From assembly GCA_903875225.1 (NCBI GenBank), contig CAIQVJ010000019.1, forward strand, positions 1 through 64,000: 64,000 nt of DNA. Direction: 5' to 3'. Shown here piece after piece: positions 26,016 to 35,601 of this stretch. The stretch comes from an uncultured Pseudomonadota bacterium (GTDB lineage Bacteria > Myxococcota_A > UBA796 > SXON01). A model generated the notes under the pieces. It had not been told where the DNA came from. It ran no database searches and saw nothing but the letters and a program-made list of their open reading frames with translations. The translations under genes were made by a program, and so were the position numbers. The stretch's first letter is position 1; each line of letters begins with the position of its first letter.

Positions 26016-26684
26016 ATGCCTGAACTGAGCCGAGTTCGCCCCGAATCCGAAGCCGCGTTGACCCGGAGCCGGCTGTGGGTGCTGGTGGGTGTGTCTGTGT
26101 GTATGTCTATCACGACCTTCATCCTCGGGTTTCAGGTCGGGAGGCAGGATGTTCCAGCAGCGGCCATGCCGCCCCGCGACGCGCTCATCTCGGAGGAGGT
26201 GCGTACCGGCAACCTCGAGGTCCTGCTACAAAAGGTCAGCGCGACTGAAAAAGAGGCGCATCTCGATTTCCCGGCGGAGCTCGCGGTCTCGCCCGCGCCC
26301 GCGGTGGAGCCCCTGCTCGGGCCCGACGGCCTGCCGCTCCCGGTAGAGCCGCCAGCGCCGGTCGCCCCGGTCCTCGTTGCGGGGCCCCCGAAAGAGGGGG
26401 CTGCGACCGTTCAGGCGCTCGGGGGGACGGATCTGCTCGGAGTCGCGCCCACCAGCGGGTTTGCGGTGCAGGTCGCGGTCACCGACACCGAGCACGCCCG
26501 CGCGGTGATGGCGCAGCTTGCGGACCAGGGGGTCGATGCCTACGCAGTCGACGCCATCGTCGATGGACAGCCCGAGCGTAGGGTGAGGGTCGGCGGCTAC
26601 GCATCCGAGGCTGCTGCTGCTGCGGCGATGCCGGATCTTCAGCAGGTGGTGGGCGGGAGTCCTGTGGTGGTGAAGGCGCCGTAG
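26016..26684 (+). CDS. Membrane-anchored SPOR-domain-like protein
   Basis: 222 residues. One membrane helix (about 19-40), a Pro-rich periplasmic linker (about 85-140) and a C-terminal SPOR-like domain (about 147-222: GFAVQVAVTDTEHARAVMAQL, VRVGGYAS). SPOR domains bind denuded septal peptidoglycan, so a role in division or cell-wall organisation is likely. It is divergent from a LysM protein gene, and both act on peptidoglycan, which suggests joint control. The ATG is preceded by GAGG. Confidence 0.83.
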   Translation: MPELSRVRPESEAALTRSRLWVLVGVSVCMSITTFILGFQVGRQDVPAAAMPPRDALISEEVRTGNLEVLLQKVSATEKEAHLDFPAELAVSPAPAVEPLLGPDGLPLPVEPPAPVAPVLVAGPPKEGAATVQALGGTDLLGVAPTSGFAVQVAVTDTEHARAVMAQLADQGVDAYAVDAIVDGQPERRVRVGGYASEAAAAAAMPDLQQVVGGSPVVVKAP

Positions 26685-26826
26685 CGCAGCGTTTGCAACA
26701 CGACTGCCCGGCCGATAGCGTGTGGTCGGAACGAATGCTCACCTGTTGTGCCGCCGACGATGATTCGCCACCGGGCGCGTGTCCGCGCCGCGTCCGAGGT
26801 CCGGGACCTCACGTCGATGCAGTCCG

Positions 26827-29800
26827 GTGAGCGCGCCGGCTGAACCCGTGCGCGGAGCCGCCCTCCGCGCAATGGCGCTCCTTGCGCTCGGCTACTTCGC
26901 GACTGCCTGGGCTGGGCACGCTCTCGCTGCAGGGCCCGCGCAGCCCTCCCCGGTGTGGCCGGCAGCCGGGCTCGCCGTCGGCGCCCTCCTGGGTGGGGGG
27001 ATCCGGCTCTGGCCGGGCGTGTTCGTCGGCGTCGTGCTCTTCGAGGCCTCCCTGGCTCCCACGCTGCACGGTCTGGGTGTCGCCTCGGTCATCGCGACGG
27101 GCTGTACGCTGCAGGCCCTCCTGGGTGCCTGGCTGACCCGCCCGCTCCTCCGGGCCGGCCGCCTTCGGGACCGCGAGGTTGCGGTTCTGCTCATGCTGCT
27201 CGGCCCCGTCGCCTGTCTCGTCGGCGCGACCGTGGGTCTGGTGCGCCCGCTCGCCGGCCCGGGCGTGGCGGTGGGCCTGCCCGAGCAGTGGCTGACGTGG
27301 TGGTCCGGAGACACTCTCGGCGTGCTGCTGTTCGCGCCCATCGTCATCTGCCTCTGGCCCGGTGTACCGAACTGTGGCGGACGGACGACGCCGCTGTTCG
27401 CAGTGCCGCTGGTGTTCCTCGCCGGGCTGCTCGTCCTGGTGCACACCATGGTCGACCGCGCCGAGGGCGCGGAGTTGAGGGAGATTGCGAGTGATCACAT
27501 GGACGCGGTCGAAGACGCGGTGGTGCCGACAGTCCAGGCGATGATGCGGCCCTTCTTCGGTGTCGAGGGGCTGCTGTCCGCCTCGGACGAGGTGAGCGCC
27601 ACCCACTTCGACAACCTCACCAGCCGGGTGCGGCGCGGCGGGGTGCAGAGCCTGCTCTGGGCGCCGCGGGTCGCGGCTTCCGCTCGCGCGGGCTTCGAGG
27701 CGCTCCACGGACTTCGGGTCGTCGAGGTCGACGGTCCAACCGCGGCCGGCGTACGCGAGGTCTACTTTCCGGTGCTGTTCTCCGTACCCGCGGACAACCG
27801 GGCGCTTCCGCTCGGGTTCGACTGTGGGGCGGAGCCCGGGCTCTGCGGCAACACCGGCGCCGGGACCGAGGCCTGGGTGGCGGCCCCGCTCCGCGCGGGC
27901 GCGGAGGGGCGGCTCCTCGTGCCCCTCGTCCTGCCAGTGTTCCGGGCGACGGCGGGCCCTGGGGACGACCCGGCGGAGGCTCGCGGTGCGCTCCGCGGCT
28001 TCCTGGTCGGCTTCTACGACGTGGAGGTGCTGTTCGCCTCGCTGCGCTCCTCCGCGGAACGCGCCGGGTTTGTCTACCGGGTCGCAGACGTGACGGTCGG
28101 CTCGCCCCCCACCACGTTGATCCAGGCCGGGGCCCCGGACGCATCCGTGCTGACGCGTGGGCGTGACTTCCTGGTCGGCTCCCGCACCTGGCACCTCGAG
28201 ATCGGCCTCCCGGACGGCCGGACGCTCGTCCCCCCGGCCTCTCGACAGCGCGCCATGCTGCTGCTCTCGGTGCTTTTCGGCTACGTGGGCTCCTTCGCCT
28301 CGCTCGGGATCGCGAGCCGCAGTGCCACCTCGGCCGCCTCCGAGCGCCTCACGCGCGGTGCGCTCGACGCGCTGAGCGCCAACATCGCCGTTCTCGACAG
28401 CCGCGGGGTGATCGTCACGACGAACCGCTCCTGGTGCGACTTTGCGGAGCAGAACGGCCTCGCCGCCGATGCTGTGGGGCCGGGCGTGGACTACCTGGCG
28501 GCATGCGAGCGCGCCCGGCTCGCGGGTGATGTCGACGCGGGTGAGGTACTGGGCGCCATTCGCGATGTGATCGCGGGCCGCACCGAGGAGTACATCCACG
28601 ACTACACCTGCCATTCCCCCACCGAGGAGCGCTGGTTCTGCTGCCGGATCACCCGGTCGGACCTCGATGGAGAGATCCGGGTGGTGGTCGCGCACGAGGC
28701 CATCACCGTGGTGAAGCGAGCGCAGCGGGCGGCCTGGTTGGCCCACCGTCGTTCGGTCGACCTGTTCGAATCCTCGCACGATGCAATCGTGATGACCGAC
28801 GGGCGGGGGATCATCGTGCAGGCGAACCTCCAGGCCGAGCTCATGTTCGGCTGGTCTCGCGCCGACCTGGTGGGGCAGCCGGTCGAGGTGCTGATGCCCG
28901 AGGGTGGGCGGGCGGCGCACGTCCACCACCGCGCGCGCTTTCACGCCGACCCAGCGCCGCGAGTGATGGGGGGCACCAGCAGGGAGCTCTTCGGGCAGCG
29001 CAAGGACGGGAGCACCTTTCCCGTCGAGATCAGCCTCAGCCCCATGGAGTCCGAGGGAGGCGCCACGGTCGCCGCGGCCATCCGCGACGTGACCGAGCGT
29101 GTCGCTGCCCAGCGTGCGCTGCAGGAGAGCCTGGACCGGTACCACGGCACCCTGGACGCGATGATGGAGGGCGCGCTGATCCTCGACTTCGAGTGGCGTT
29201 GCCTCTATGCGAACGAGGCCTGCATCCGACACGCTGGGGTGGCTCCAGCGGCGCTGCGCGGGCACAGCCTCCCGGAGGCGATCCCGGGGATCCAGGCGCT
29301 GCCGTGGTTCCCGGCGCTCGAGCGTTCGATGCGGGAGCGTACCGGCCAGAACCGCGAGATCCGCTACGTGCGGCCGGACGGCGTCGTCACCTGGATCCGA
29401 CTCAGCATCCAGCCCGTGCCGGAGGGGTTGTTCGTGCTCTCGATGGACATCACCGACCATGTTCACGCCGCCGAGATCCAGGCTGAATACCAGCGCGAGT
29501 TGGAGCGGGAGCGCGCAGCGCTCGCTGATCGTGTCCGGGATCGCACCGCCGAGATCTCTGCCGCGAACGAGGAGCTCGCGCGGGCGCGGGACGCGGCCGA
29601 GGCAGCCACGCGCGCCAAGTCGACGTTCCTGGCCACGATGAGCCACGAGATCCGCACCCCCATGAACGGCGTGGTCGGGCTGATCGAGGTGCTCACGAGC
29701 AGTGACCTCTCGCCGGAGCACGCAGAGATCACGCGAACCATCCGGGAATCGGCGCTCTCGCTCCTGGGCGTGGTCGACGGGATCCTGGACTTCTCCAAGA

Positions 29801-31107
29801 TCGAGGCAGGCCGACTGGACCTCGAACGCACACCGGTGGCGATCACCGAGCTGGTCGAGGGCGTGTGTGCCTCGCTCCTCCCACTCGCCGCGAGCGCGCA
29901 GGTCGACGTGCTGCTCTTCGTGGACCCGGCGGTCCCCTTCGCCCTGTGGTCCGACCCCACCCGGCTCCGGCAGGTCCTGAACAACCTCCTCGGGAATGCG
30001 ATCAAGTTCAGCCGGGGAGCGCCGTCTCGCCGCGGTCGCGTATGGGTCCGGGTGGATTGCCCGGCGAGCACCACGCTCCGGTTGGAGGTCGCCGACAACG
30101 GCATCGGCATGTCCGAGGAGGTCCTCGCAGGCCTGTTCGAGCCGTTTGCCCAGGGCGAGGCATCGACCACGCGCCGATTCGGGGGCACGGGTCTGGGCCT
30201 CGTGATCTGCAAGCGGCTGGTGTCGCTGATGGGTGGAGAGATCACGGTTTCCAGTGCCCCGGGGCACGGCTCCACGTTCACGGTGCAGATGCCGATGTCT
30301 GCCGCGCCCGCGGAGGTCCCTCCGGGCGAGCCCGACCTCTCGGGTGTGGACTGCGTCGTCGTAGCCGGGCCGGAGGACGACTCGACCCACTTGCACCGCT
30401 ACCTTCAGGCGGCCGGCTGCAACGTCCAGCGTGCCACGAGCGAATCCGAAGCGGCAGCATGTGCCGGGATGCTGGACCGGCCTGTGGTGGTGCACCCGCC
30501 GGGCATCCCGGCGCTCCTGGGGGGAGGGCCCCGTGTCGGGCACGTGCGGGTGTCGATGTCACTGCCTGGGGACATGCAGGTGGAGACCGGCGTGGTGACC
30601 GTGAGCGGGCGCGCGATGCGCCGCTCGGCGTTCCTGCGGGCCGTCGCGGTTGCGGCCGGCAGGGAGCCCGGCCGGTCCGTGCCCCCGACGAGCCGTCCCG
30701 CAGGCGCCGCGGATGTAGACAACGCCCGGGCGGCCGGGCGGCTGATCCTCGTCGCAGAGGACGACGCTGTGAGCCGGCGCGTGATCCAGCTCCAGCTCGG
30801 CCTGCTGGGCTACGCCGCTGAGTTCGCCGTGGACGGGTTCGATGCCCTCACCCGCTGGCGTGCCGGCGGCTGTGGCCTGCTGTTCACCGACCTGCACATG
30901 CCGGGGATGGACGGCTACGCGCTCGCTGCGGCGATTCGCCGGGAGGAGGGGGAGGGGCCGCACATGCCGATCCTCGCGCTCACCGCAAATGCACTCGGCG
31001 GGGAGGTCGCGCGGGCGCTCGCTTCGGGCATGCAGGAGTACCTCACCAAGCCGCTGCAGCTCGACGCGCTCCGTGCGAGCCTGGAACGCTGGCTCCCCGG
31101 GAGCTGA
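26827..31107 (+). CDS. MASE1-CHASE-PAS hybrid sensor histidine kinase with two receiver domains
   Basis: About 1426 residues. Order: MASE1-like membrane region (1-210), extracellular CHASE-like sensor (about 220-480), another helix, three PAS domains (about 520-885; VDLFESSHDAIVMTDGRG is the second), coiled coil, HisKA with His940 in MSHEIRTPMNG, and HATPase_c with N, G1 (DNGIGM) and G2 (GGTGLGL) boxes. A first receiver-like domain lacks a phospho-acceptor Asp; the second is intact with Asp1355 in FTDLHMPGMDG. No output domain is present, so phosphate probably goes to a separate protein. The start is uncertain: GTG 26827 was chosen, ATG 26872 is possible. Confidence 0.88.
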   Translation: MSAPAEPVRGAALRAMALLALGYFATAWAGHALAAGPAQPSPVWPAAGLAVGALLGGGIRLWPGVFVGVVLFEASLAPTLHGLGVASVIATGCTLQALLGAWLTRPLLRAGRLRDREVAVLLMLLGPVACLVGATVGLVRPLAGPGVAVGLPEQWLTWWSGDTLGVLLFAPIVICLWPGVPNCGGRTTPLFAVPLVFLAGLLVLVHTMVDRAEGAELREIASDHMDAVEDAVVPTVQAMMRPFFGVEGLLSASDEVSATHFDNLTSRVRRGGVQSLLWAPRVAASARAGFEALHGLRVVEVDGPTAAGVREVYFPVLFSVPADNRALPLGFDCGAEPGLCGNTGAGTEAWVAAPLRAGAEGRLLVPLVLPVFRATAGPGDDPAEARGALRGFLVGFYDVEVLFASLRSSAERAGFVYRVADVTVGSPPTTLIQAGAPDASVLTRGRDFLVGSRTWHLEIGLPDGRTLVPPASRQRAMLLLSVLFGYVGSFASLGIASRSATSAASERLTRGALDALSANIAVLDSRGVIVTTNRSWCDFAEQNGLAADAVGPGVDYLAACERARLAGDVDAGEVLGAIRDVIAGRTEEYIHDYTCHSPTEERWFCCRITRSDLDGEIRVVVAHEAITVVKRAQRAAWLAHRRSVDLFESSHDAIVMTDGRGIIVQANLQAELMFGWSRADLVGQPVEVLMPEGGRAAHVHHRARFHADPAPRVMGGTSRELFGQRKDGSTFPVEISLSPMESEGGATVAAAIRDVTERVAAQRALQESLDRYHGTLDAMMEGALILDFEWRCLYANEACIRHAGVAPAALRGHSLPEAIPGIQALPWFPALERSMRERTGQNREIRYVRPDGVVTWIRLSIQPVPEGLFVLSMDITDHVHAAEIQAEYQRELERERAALADRVRDRTAEISAANEELARARDAAEAATRAKSTFLATMSHEIRTPMNGVVGLIEVLTSSDLSPEHAEITRTIRESALSLLGVVDGILDFSKIEAGRLDLERTPVAITELVEGVCASLLPLAASAQVDVLLFVDPAVPFALWSDPTRLRQVLNNLLGNAIKFSRGAPSRRGRVWVRVDCPASTTLRLEVADNGIGMSEEVLAGLFEPFAQGEASTTRRFGGTGLGLVICKRLVSLMGGEITVSSAPGHGSTFTVQMPMSAAPAEVPPGEPDLSGVDCVVVAGPEDDSTHLHRYLQAAGCNVQRATSESEAAACAGMLDRPVVVHPPGIPALLGGGPRVGHVRVSMSLPGDMQVETGVVTVSGRAMRRSAFLRAVAVAAGREPGRSVPPTSRPAGAADVDNARAAGRLILVAEDDAVSRRVIQLQLGLLGYAAEFAVDGFDALTRWRAGGCGLLFTDLHMPGMDGYALAAAIRREEGEGPHMPILALTANALGGEVARALASGMQEYLTKPLQLDALRASLERWLPGS

Positions 31108-31131
31108 CCCGGGTGGATCCGGCGTGCGGCG

Positions 31132-31722
31132 CTACGACCCGGGTCGGCCCAGGAGCCCACTCAGAACAGCCAGATCTGCGCTCCCGGTGCTCGCCAGCTG
31201 GGCGACGATCCTGCGGCCCACCCTTGCCAGCCGGAGCAGGCGGTCCACGCGCGTTGCCAGGAACCTGCTTCGCAGCATCTCGGTCGGACTGCTCGACTTC
31301 CCGTAGGTGTTGAGCGCCAGGAGCGCCGCCTCGAGTTGCCCGATCGTCTCGTCGACCAGCCGCAGCTCCCGGTCGCGGAAAACTCGCCCGATCAGCTTCC
31401 ACACGTCGGTCTCCGCCTCGTACAGCCTACGCTTGGCGGGGGCGGCGGTGGCAACGTGCGCGCGCTGCACGACCCCCCAGTGCGAGAGATCCTGTAGGGA
31501 CATACTCACGTTTCCCGCGGAGAGCCCGGCGATCCGCTCGATCTCCTCCGCGTCCAGGGGCTCCGGCGAGAGGTACAGTACTGCCCAGATTCGCCCCATC
31601 GAAGGCTTGAAGTTCCAGAACCGCATCACCTCCCCGATGGCCTCGGCGACCAGCGCGACGGCATGGGCCTGCGCCTCGGCTGAGGTCTGCGGCTCGGCTT
31701 CGGGTGGAGGGGTGGGGACCAT
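31132..31722 (-). CDS. GbsR/MarR-family transcriptional regulator
   Basis: 196 residues. Residues 18-110 match the GbsR-type winged helix: EVMRFWNFKPSMGRIWAVLYL, then LDAEEIERIAGLSAGNVSMSL, the recognition helix region, and a wing. The C-terminal half is helical and may bind a ligand or dimerise. GbsR proteins control betaine metabolism in some species, but homologues have varied targets. It is divergent from the polyprenyl synthase gene, 76 bp apart, which makes that operon a candidate target. Confidence 0.85.
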   Translation of the reverse strand: MVPTPPPEAEPQTSAEAQAHAVALVAEAIGEVMRFWNFKPSMGRIWAVLYLSPEPLDAEEIERIAGLSAGNVSMSLQDLSHWGVVQRAHVATAAPAKRRLYEAETDVWKLIGRVFRDRELRLVDETIGQLEAALLALNTYGKSSSPTEMLRSRFLATRVDRLLRLARVGRRIVAQLASTGSADLAVLSGLLGRPGS

Positions 31723-31798
31723 CCCCCCTCGTAGCCATGATCTTGGACGATTTCAACGAGTTCAGTTAGAAGTGAAAAGTCCTGACCGGAGGCGTCCC

Positions 31799-32878
31799 AT
31801 GGACCCGGCTTCTGCGGTATTCATGTCCTCGCGGGAAGCGTCGCCCGAGCCCGGAGTCAGCAGCGACGAGGCGCGGCTCGGCCCGTTGCCTGCTCGTGCA
31901 CGCGGCGTGGGGCTGGAAGCCGGGGCGCCGCTCACGTGGGTGCGCACCCCCGCCGAGGCCTTCGCCCTGGTCGGCGCCGACATGGCTGCCGCCGAGGTGC
32001 GGCTCGGAGAACTCGTCGGGAGCGAGGTCGCGGTCGTGACCGCCATCGGTGCCTACCTCGCGGCCTCTGGGGGGAAGCGTCTGCGCCCCCTGCTCACGGC
32101 GCTCGGGGCGGGCGCCGTCGGCCATGCGCCATCGCCTGATCTCCTCTGCGTGGGCGAGATGATCCACCTCGGTTCGTTGCTCCATGACGACGTCGTGGAC
32201 GAGGCGACCGAGCGACGCGGGCGTCCGGCGGCCCACCGCCTGTATGGAAATGCCGGGGTCATCCTCACCGGCGATTTTTCGTTGGCGCGCGCTGTCCTGC
32301 TGGCCGCGACCGCCGGAGGACATCTGGCTGTGACGCGGCTCGCGGAGGCCGTGACCGCGATGGCCGAGGGGGAGGTGCTGCAACTGCAACGTGCAGGCGA
32401 TCTCTCCACGACCCGGGCCGAGTACCTCGAGACCATCGACAAGAAGTCCGCCGCGCTCATCTCCTGGTGCGCCGCTGCTGGCGCCTATGCCTCCACGGGA
32501 CCGGGCGATCCGACGGCTGACGTGCTCGCCCGGTACGGACGCGAGATCGGGGTCGCGTTCCAGATCACCGACGACGTGCTGGACTACCAGCCCGGCACGG
32601 GGAAGCCGGTGGGGCAGGACCTTCGCGAGAAGAAGCTCACGTTGCCGCTGCTGCTCGCGATGGACCGCGAGCCGGGCCTGCGCGTGCGGGTGGAACGTGG
32701 CGACGACGTCTCCGCGCTCTGCGCCACGGTTCGCGGGTGCCGGGCGCTCGACGATGCGCTGGCCGAAGCTCGGGCACGGGTGGAATCGGCGATCGCGCTG
32801 CTCGCGGCGCTGCCTCCGGGCCCATGCGTCGATGCCCTCGTGGTGCTCGGGCGCCACCTCGTCGACCGGGCGACCTGA
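31799..32878 (+). CDS. Long-chain trans-polyprenyl diphosphate synthase
   Basis: 359 residues. Both Asp-rich motifs are intact: first D130-D-V-V-D134 (LHDDVVDEATERRG) and second D258-D-V-L-D262 (QITDDVLDY). GGKRLRP near 91-97 binds isopentenyl diphosphate. Small residues just before the first motif (G125, S126) suggest a long product, such as the side chain of menaquinone or ubiquinone. GGAGG lies 7 bp before the ATG, yet the first 45 residues are low complexity; a start at Met9 is possible. Its stop overlaps the next ATG by one base. Confidence 0.9.
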   Translation: MDPASAVFMSSREASPEPGVSSDEARLGPLPARARGVGLEAGAPLTWVRTPAEAFALVGADMAAAEVRLGELVGSEVAVVTAIGAYLAASGGKRLRPLLTALGAGAVGHAPSPDLLCVGEMIHLGSLLHDDVVDEATERRGRPAAHRLYGNAGVILTGDFSLARAVLLAATAGGHLAVTRLAEAVTAMAEGEVLQLQRAGDLSTTRAEYLETIDKKSAALISWCAAAGAYASTGPGDPTADVLARYGREIGVAFQITDDVLDYQPGTGKPVGQDLREKKLTLPLLLAMDREPGLRVRVERGDDVSALCATVRGCRALDDALAEARARVESAIALLAALPPGPCVDALVVLGRHLVDRAT

Positions 32879-33597
32879 TGGCGTCGACGCAGGTCGCGCC
32901 GCCGACTGCCGGTGACCCTGGGCGCGCCCCGGCCGTGGAGGCGATGTTCGCGCGTATCGCCTCGCGGTACGATCTCTCGAACCGGGTGATGTCCTTCGGG
33001 ATCGACCGGGCCTGGCGTCGTGTCGCGATCCGGGAGCTGGGTTCCGCCGCGGACGGCGACATGCTCGACCTCTGCGCGGGCACGATGGACTTCACGGTCG
33101 CGCTGGCCGGGCGCGCGCGCAGCCTCGTCGCGCTCGACTTCTGCCAGCCGATGCTCGACGCAGGTGCGGCGAAGGTCCCCGCGGGCACCAACCTGCGCAC
33201 GGTGTGCGCCGACGCTCGGTCGATGCCCCTCGACGATGCCTCGCTGGATGGCGCGGTCGCCGGGTTCGGCATCCGGAACGTTCCGCAGCCGGAGCGTGCC
33301 GTCGCCGAAGCCTTTCGCGTGCTGCGGCCCGGGGGGCGGCTCGTCGTCGTGGACTTCTTCCAGCCGCGTTCCCTGCTCGCGCGCGCGATGGACCTCTCCT
33401 ACAACCGCGTCGTCCTGCCGCTCGTAGGCGGATTGTTGACGGGCGAGTTCAGCGCGTACCGCTACCTTGCGGCCAGCATGGGCGCATGGTCCGACAGGCA
33501 GGGCTTCGAGGCGATGTGCCGGGATGCAGGATTTCGTGAGGTGCGCGGCCGGGAGTTGTTTCCCCCTGTGGCGAGCATCGTGATCGCGGAGAAATAG
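32878..33597 (+). CDS. ubiE: UbiE/MenG quinone methyltransferase
   Basis: 239 residues. Family signatures are present: FARIASRYDLSNRVMSFGID, the SAM loop LDLCAGTMDF, the ALDFCQPML block, and the catalytic-region motif AVAGFGIRNV. It methylates demethylmenaquinone (or the ubiquinone precursor) in the last steps of quinone synthesis. Coupling to a polyprenyl diphosphate synthase gene makes a quinone-side-chain operon. Menaquinone is more likely in this kind of organism, but no further men or ubi gene lies in the window to decide. Confidence 0.9.
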   Translation: MASTQVAPPTAGDPGRAPAVEAMFARIASRYDLSNRVMSFGIDRAWRRVAIRELGSAADGDMLDLCAGTMDFTVALAGRARSLVALDFCQPMLDAGAAKVPAGTNLRTVCADARSMPLDDASLDGAVAGFGIRNVPQPERAVAEAFRVLRPGGRLVVVDFFQPRSLLARAMDLSYNRVVLPLVGGLLTGEFSAYRYLAASMGAWSDRQGFEAMCRDAGFREVRGRELFPPVASIVIAEK

Positions 33598-33640
33598 GGG
33601 CTTCTCGCTGCCCGGGTGCGGCTGTTCGGGATGAACTTGT

Positions 33641-34972
33641 CTATTCGTCCACGTACCCGAGCGCCTTCAACCCCTCACGGGTCGCTGCGTCCATCTGGAC
33701 GGCGCGGAACGGCGGGGTGTCTGCGAGCCAGGCCAGCAGCCCCTGGTGCAGGGTCTGGGCGCGGGGATCGTCGGGCGGCGCCGCGCTCCCGTCCACGTGC
33801 TGGTAACGAGCGGGCTCGTCGAGCCAGGGGGCCTCGATCACCATCTCGTCGCCCTGCACCATGCCGTGCTCGTTGGCGCGGTTGTTCCAGCCGGGCGCGT
33901 TGGCGCCGGGCTGGGTGGCCTCCATCGGGATCTGCGGCCCCTCCACGATGCCGGCGAGGTCGATGCCCGCGCCGAACGGTCGCGTGTCACCGGCGAGGGC
34001 GAGCAGCGTGGGCGCCAGATCCTGGAGCCCGACGGCCGTCTGCACGATGCCGGGGGCCAGACCCGGGGCCACGAAGATCAGCGGGACGTGGGTGGCGGCC
34101 GGATCCACGTCCGCCCCGTGCCCGAACGGGCGTTTCGCCTCCTCGCCGAGCAGCTCGCCGTGGTCGCCGAACACCACGACGATGCGCCCGGCCGGGCCCC
34201 GGGGCTGCGCGAGCAGCCGTCCGACCTCGCTGTCCACGTAGGCCACCTCGTCGAGGTAGGCGCCCCGCACCTGTTCCATCTCGGGCTCCACGGACTCGCA
34301 GCCGTCGGCGCGGCACGCAGCCGTGAGCCGGGTGATGGTCGCGGGGTCCGTGGGCGCGCCGAAATGGCCCGGGCCGGGCGCATGGTAGGGCCCGTGCGCG
34401 TCGTAGTAGTGCGCGAAGAGGAACACGGGCTCGCCTGCGGGCCTCGCGTTCAACGCCGCGATCGCCCGGTCGGTCACCTCGGTGGCCGTGGCCTCGTGGC
34501 GGTGCCGGCGGGTCACCGAGAACGTCTCGTCCCAGGCGTCGAACCCGCGGTCCACGCCCATGGGACGGGCCAGGGAGCTACTGCCGAGCACCGCGGTCGT
34601 CGCCCATCCATCTGCCTTCAGGCGCTCGGCCAGGGTCTCCCGGCCCGGCAGCAGCGGGAAGCCATTGCGGGGAATGGCGAGCTGGTGGGGGTCCAGCCCC
34701 GTGAACACCGTCGCGTGCGAGGCGAGCGTGCTCGGTGCGTGCGCGAAGGCCCAGGCGTACCGGACCCCGGAGGAAGCCAGGGCGTCCAGGTTCGGCGTGA
34801 TGACCTGCCCGTGCAGGTCGCGTCGGCCCGCCGGAGCCATCCCCCAGGCGGAGATCGCGTCCGCGCGGGTGGTGTCGAGGCTGATGAGGAAGATGTCGGG
34901 CTTGGTCGGTGGGTGGGCGCATGCACAGGCGAGCAGGGCGGGCAGGATGCACAGCGCGCGGGTGGAGGACAT
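33641..34972 (-). CDS. Sulfatase-fold lipoprotein, probably Thr-dependent
   Basis: 443 residues. Lipobox LLAC (Cys16) predicts a lipoprotein. The alkaline phosphatase/sulfatase fold is clear: D33 in ISLDTTRAD, the nucleophile block APSTLASHATVFTGLD (79-94), and metal ligands in VFGDHGELLGE. Classical sulfatases have C-x-P-x-R at the nucleophile; here Thr82 takes the Cys place and His86 the Arg place. It therefore cannot be a formylglycine sulfatase and may be a phosphate or phosphonate ester hydrolase or transferase. The long open frame upstream was dropped because it overlaps the divergent gene and has no signal. Confidence 0.83.
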   Translation of the reverse strand: MSSTRALCILPALLACACAHPPTKPDIFLISLDTTRADAISAWGMAPAGRRDLHGQVITPNLDALASSGVRYAWAFAHAPSTLASHATVFTGLDPHQLAIPRNGFPLLPGRETLAERLKADGWATTAVLGSSSLARPMGVDRGFDAWDETFSVTRRHRHEATATEVTDRAIAALNARPAGEPVFLFAHYYDAHGPYHAPGPGHFGAPTDPATITRLTAACRADGCESVEPEMEQVRGAYLDEVAYVDSEVGRLLAQPRGPAGRIVVVFGDHGELLGEEAKRPFGHGADVDPAATHVPLIFVAPGLAPGIVQTAVGLQDLAPTLLALAGDTRPFGAGIDLAGIVEGPQIPMEATQPGANAPGWNNRANEHGMVQGDEMVIEAPWLDEPARYQHVDGSAAPPDDPRAQTLHQGLLAWLADTPPFRAVQMDAATREGLKALGYVDE

Positions 34973-35071
34973 CGGCCGTGTGGGTAATTCGCGCTCGTGC
35001 CGGCGGCCGGACCCGGGGCCCTGGACGCCCGGATCGTCGCGCCCGGGCTCCCAGCCGGGTAGTGTCCCTGC

Positions 35072-35533
35072 ATGCTCCCGTTCCTGCTCGCCGCTGTCCT
35101 GACTGCCGCCGCTGTGGATCGTCCTCACGTGATCGTGGCCGCCAGCGCCGGAGTCCCTGATCTGGTGGAGGGGCACGTCGAGGTGTTCGTCGCGGACCAC
35201 TGGTCGATCGAGGCGGGCGTGGGGGTGGGGCTGATCCCGCTCACCGTCCATGCGGGGGTGCGCTGGTCCCCGCAGGGGATGTGCTGGGGGTGCTGGAACG
35301 GGCACGCCTTCCGGCTCGCGCCCGGTGTAGCAGCCTTCATGATCCCCTCCAGCCTCGGCGAGGGGATGGCCGTTGTCGACGCCGATGCGGCATGGGTGTG
35401 GTACCGCGGCCGCGTGGGGGTGACCGCCGGCGTGCGCGCGGGTGCGGGGGTCGCCTTCGGACGGGGGGCCGACGGGCTCAAGCTCGAGCCTGCGATCGAG
35501 GTGGTGCCGATCGACTTGGGGGTCGTCTTCTGA
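35072..35533 (+). CDS. Small secreted or outer-membrane beta-rich protein
   Basis: 153 residues. Signal peptide [17 protein letters not shown], then alternating hydrophobic and polar strands rich in Gly ([35 protein letters not shown]), as in a small outer-membrane barrel. I cannot name a family. It is divergent from the sulfatase-fold lipoprotein gene, with about 100 bp between starts, and sits upstream of a lamin-tail lipoprotein. Confidence 0.7.
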   Translation: MLPFLLAAVLTAAAVDRPHVIVAASAGVPDLVEGHVEVFVADHWSIEAGVGVGLIPLTVHAGVRWSPQGMCWGCWNGHAFRLAPGVAAFMIPSSLGEGMAVVDADAAWVWYRGRVGVTAGVRAGAGVAFGRGADGLKLEPAIEVVPIDLGVVF

Positions 35534-35601
35534 ATGCACCCGACGTGGAAGCTGGTGTTCGGAGGGGTTCCGAGATAGCCGCCGCTTTCCAGGAGTCCCC
35601 C

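Noticed and set aside
26809..30543. A 1244-codon open frame antisense to the hybrid kinase
   Set aside because: Same reason: an antisense shadow of a gene with clear domains; its sequence is Arg/His/Gly-rich without motifs.
34973..35539. An in-frame extension of the sulfatase-fold lipoprotein upstream of its signal peptide
   Set aside because: It overlaps a divergent gene with its own signal peptide and would bury the lipobox inside the protein.
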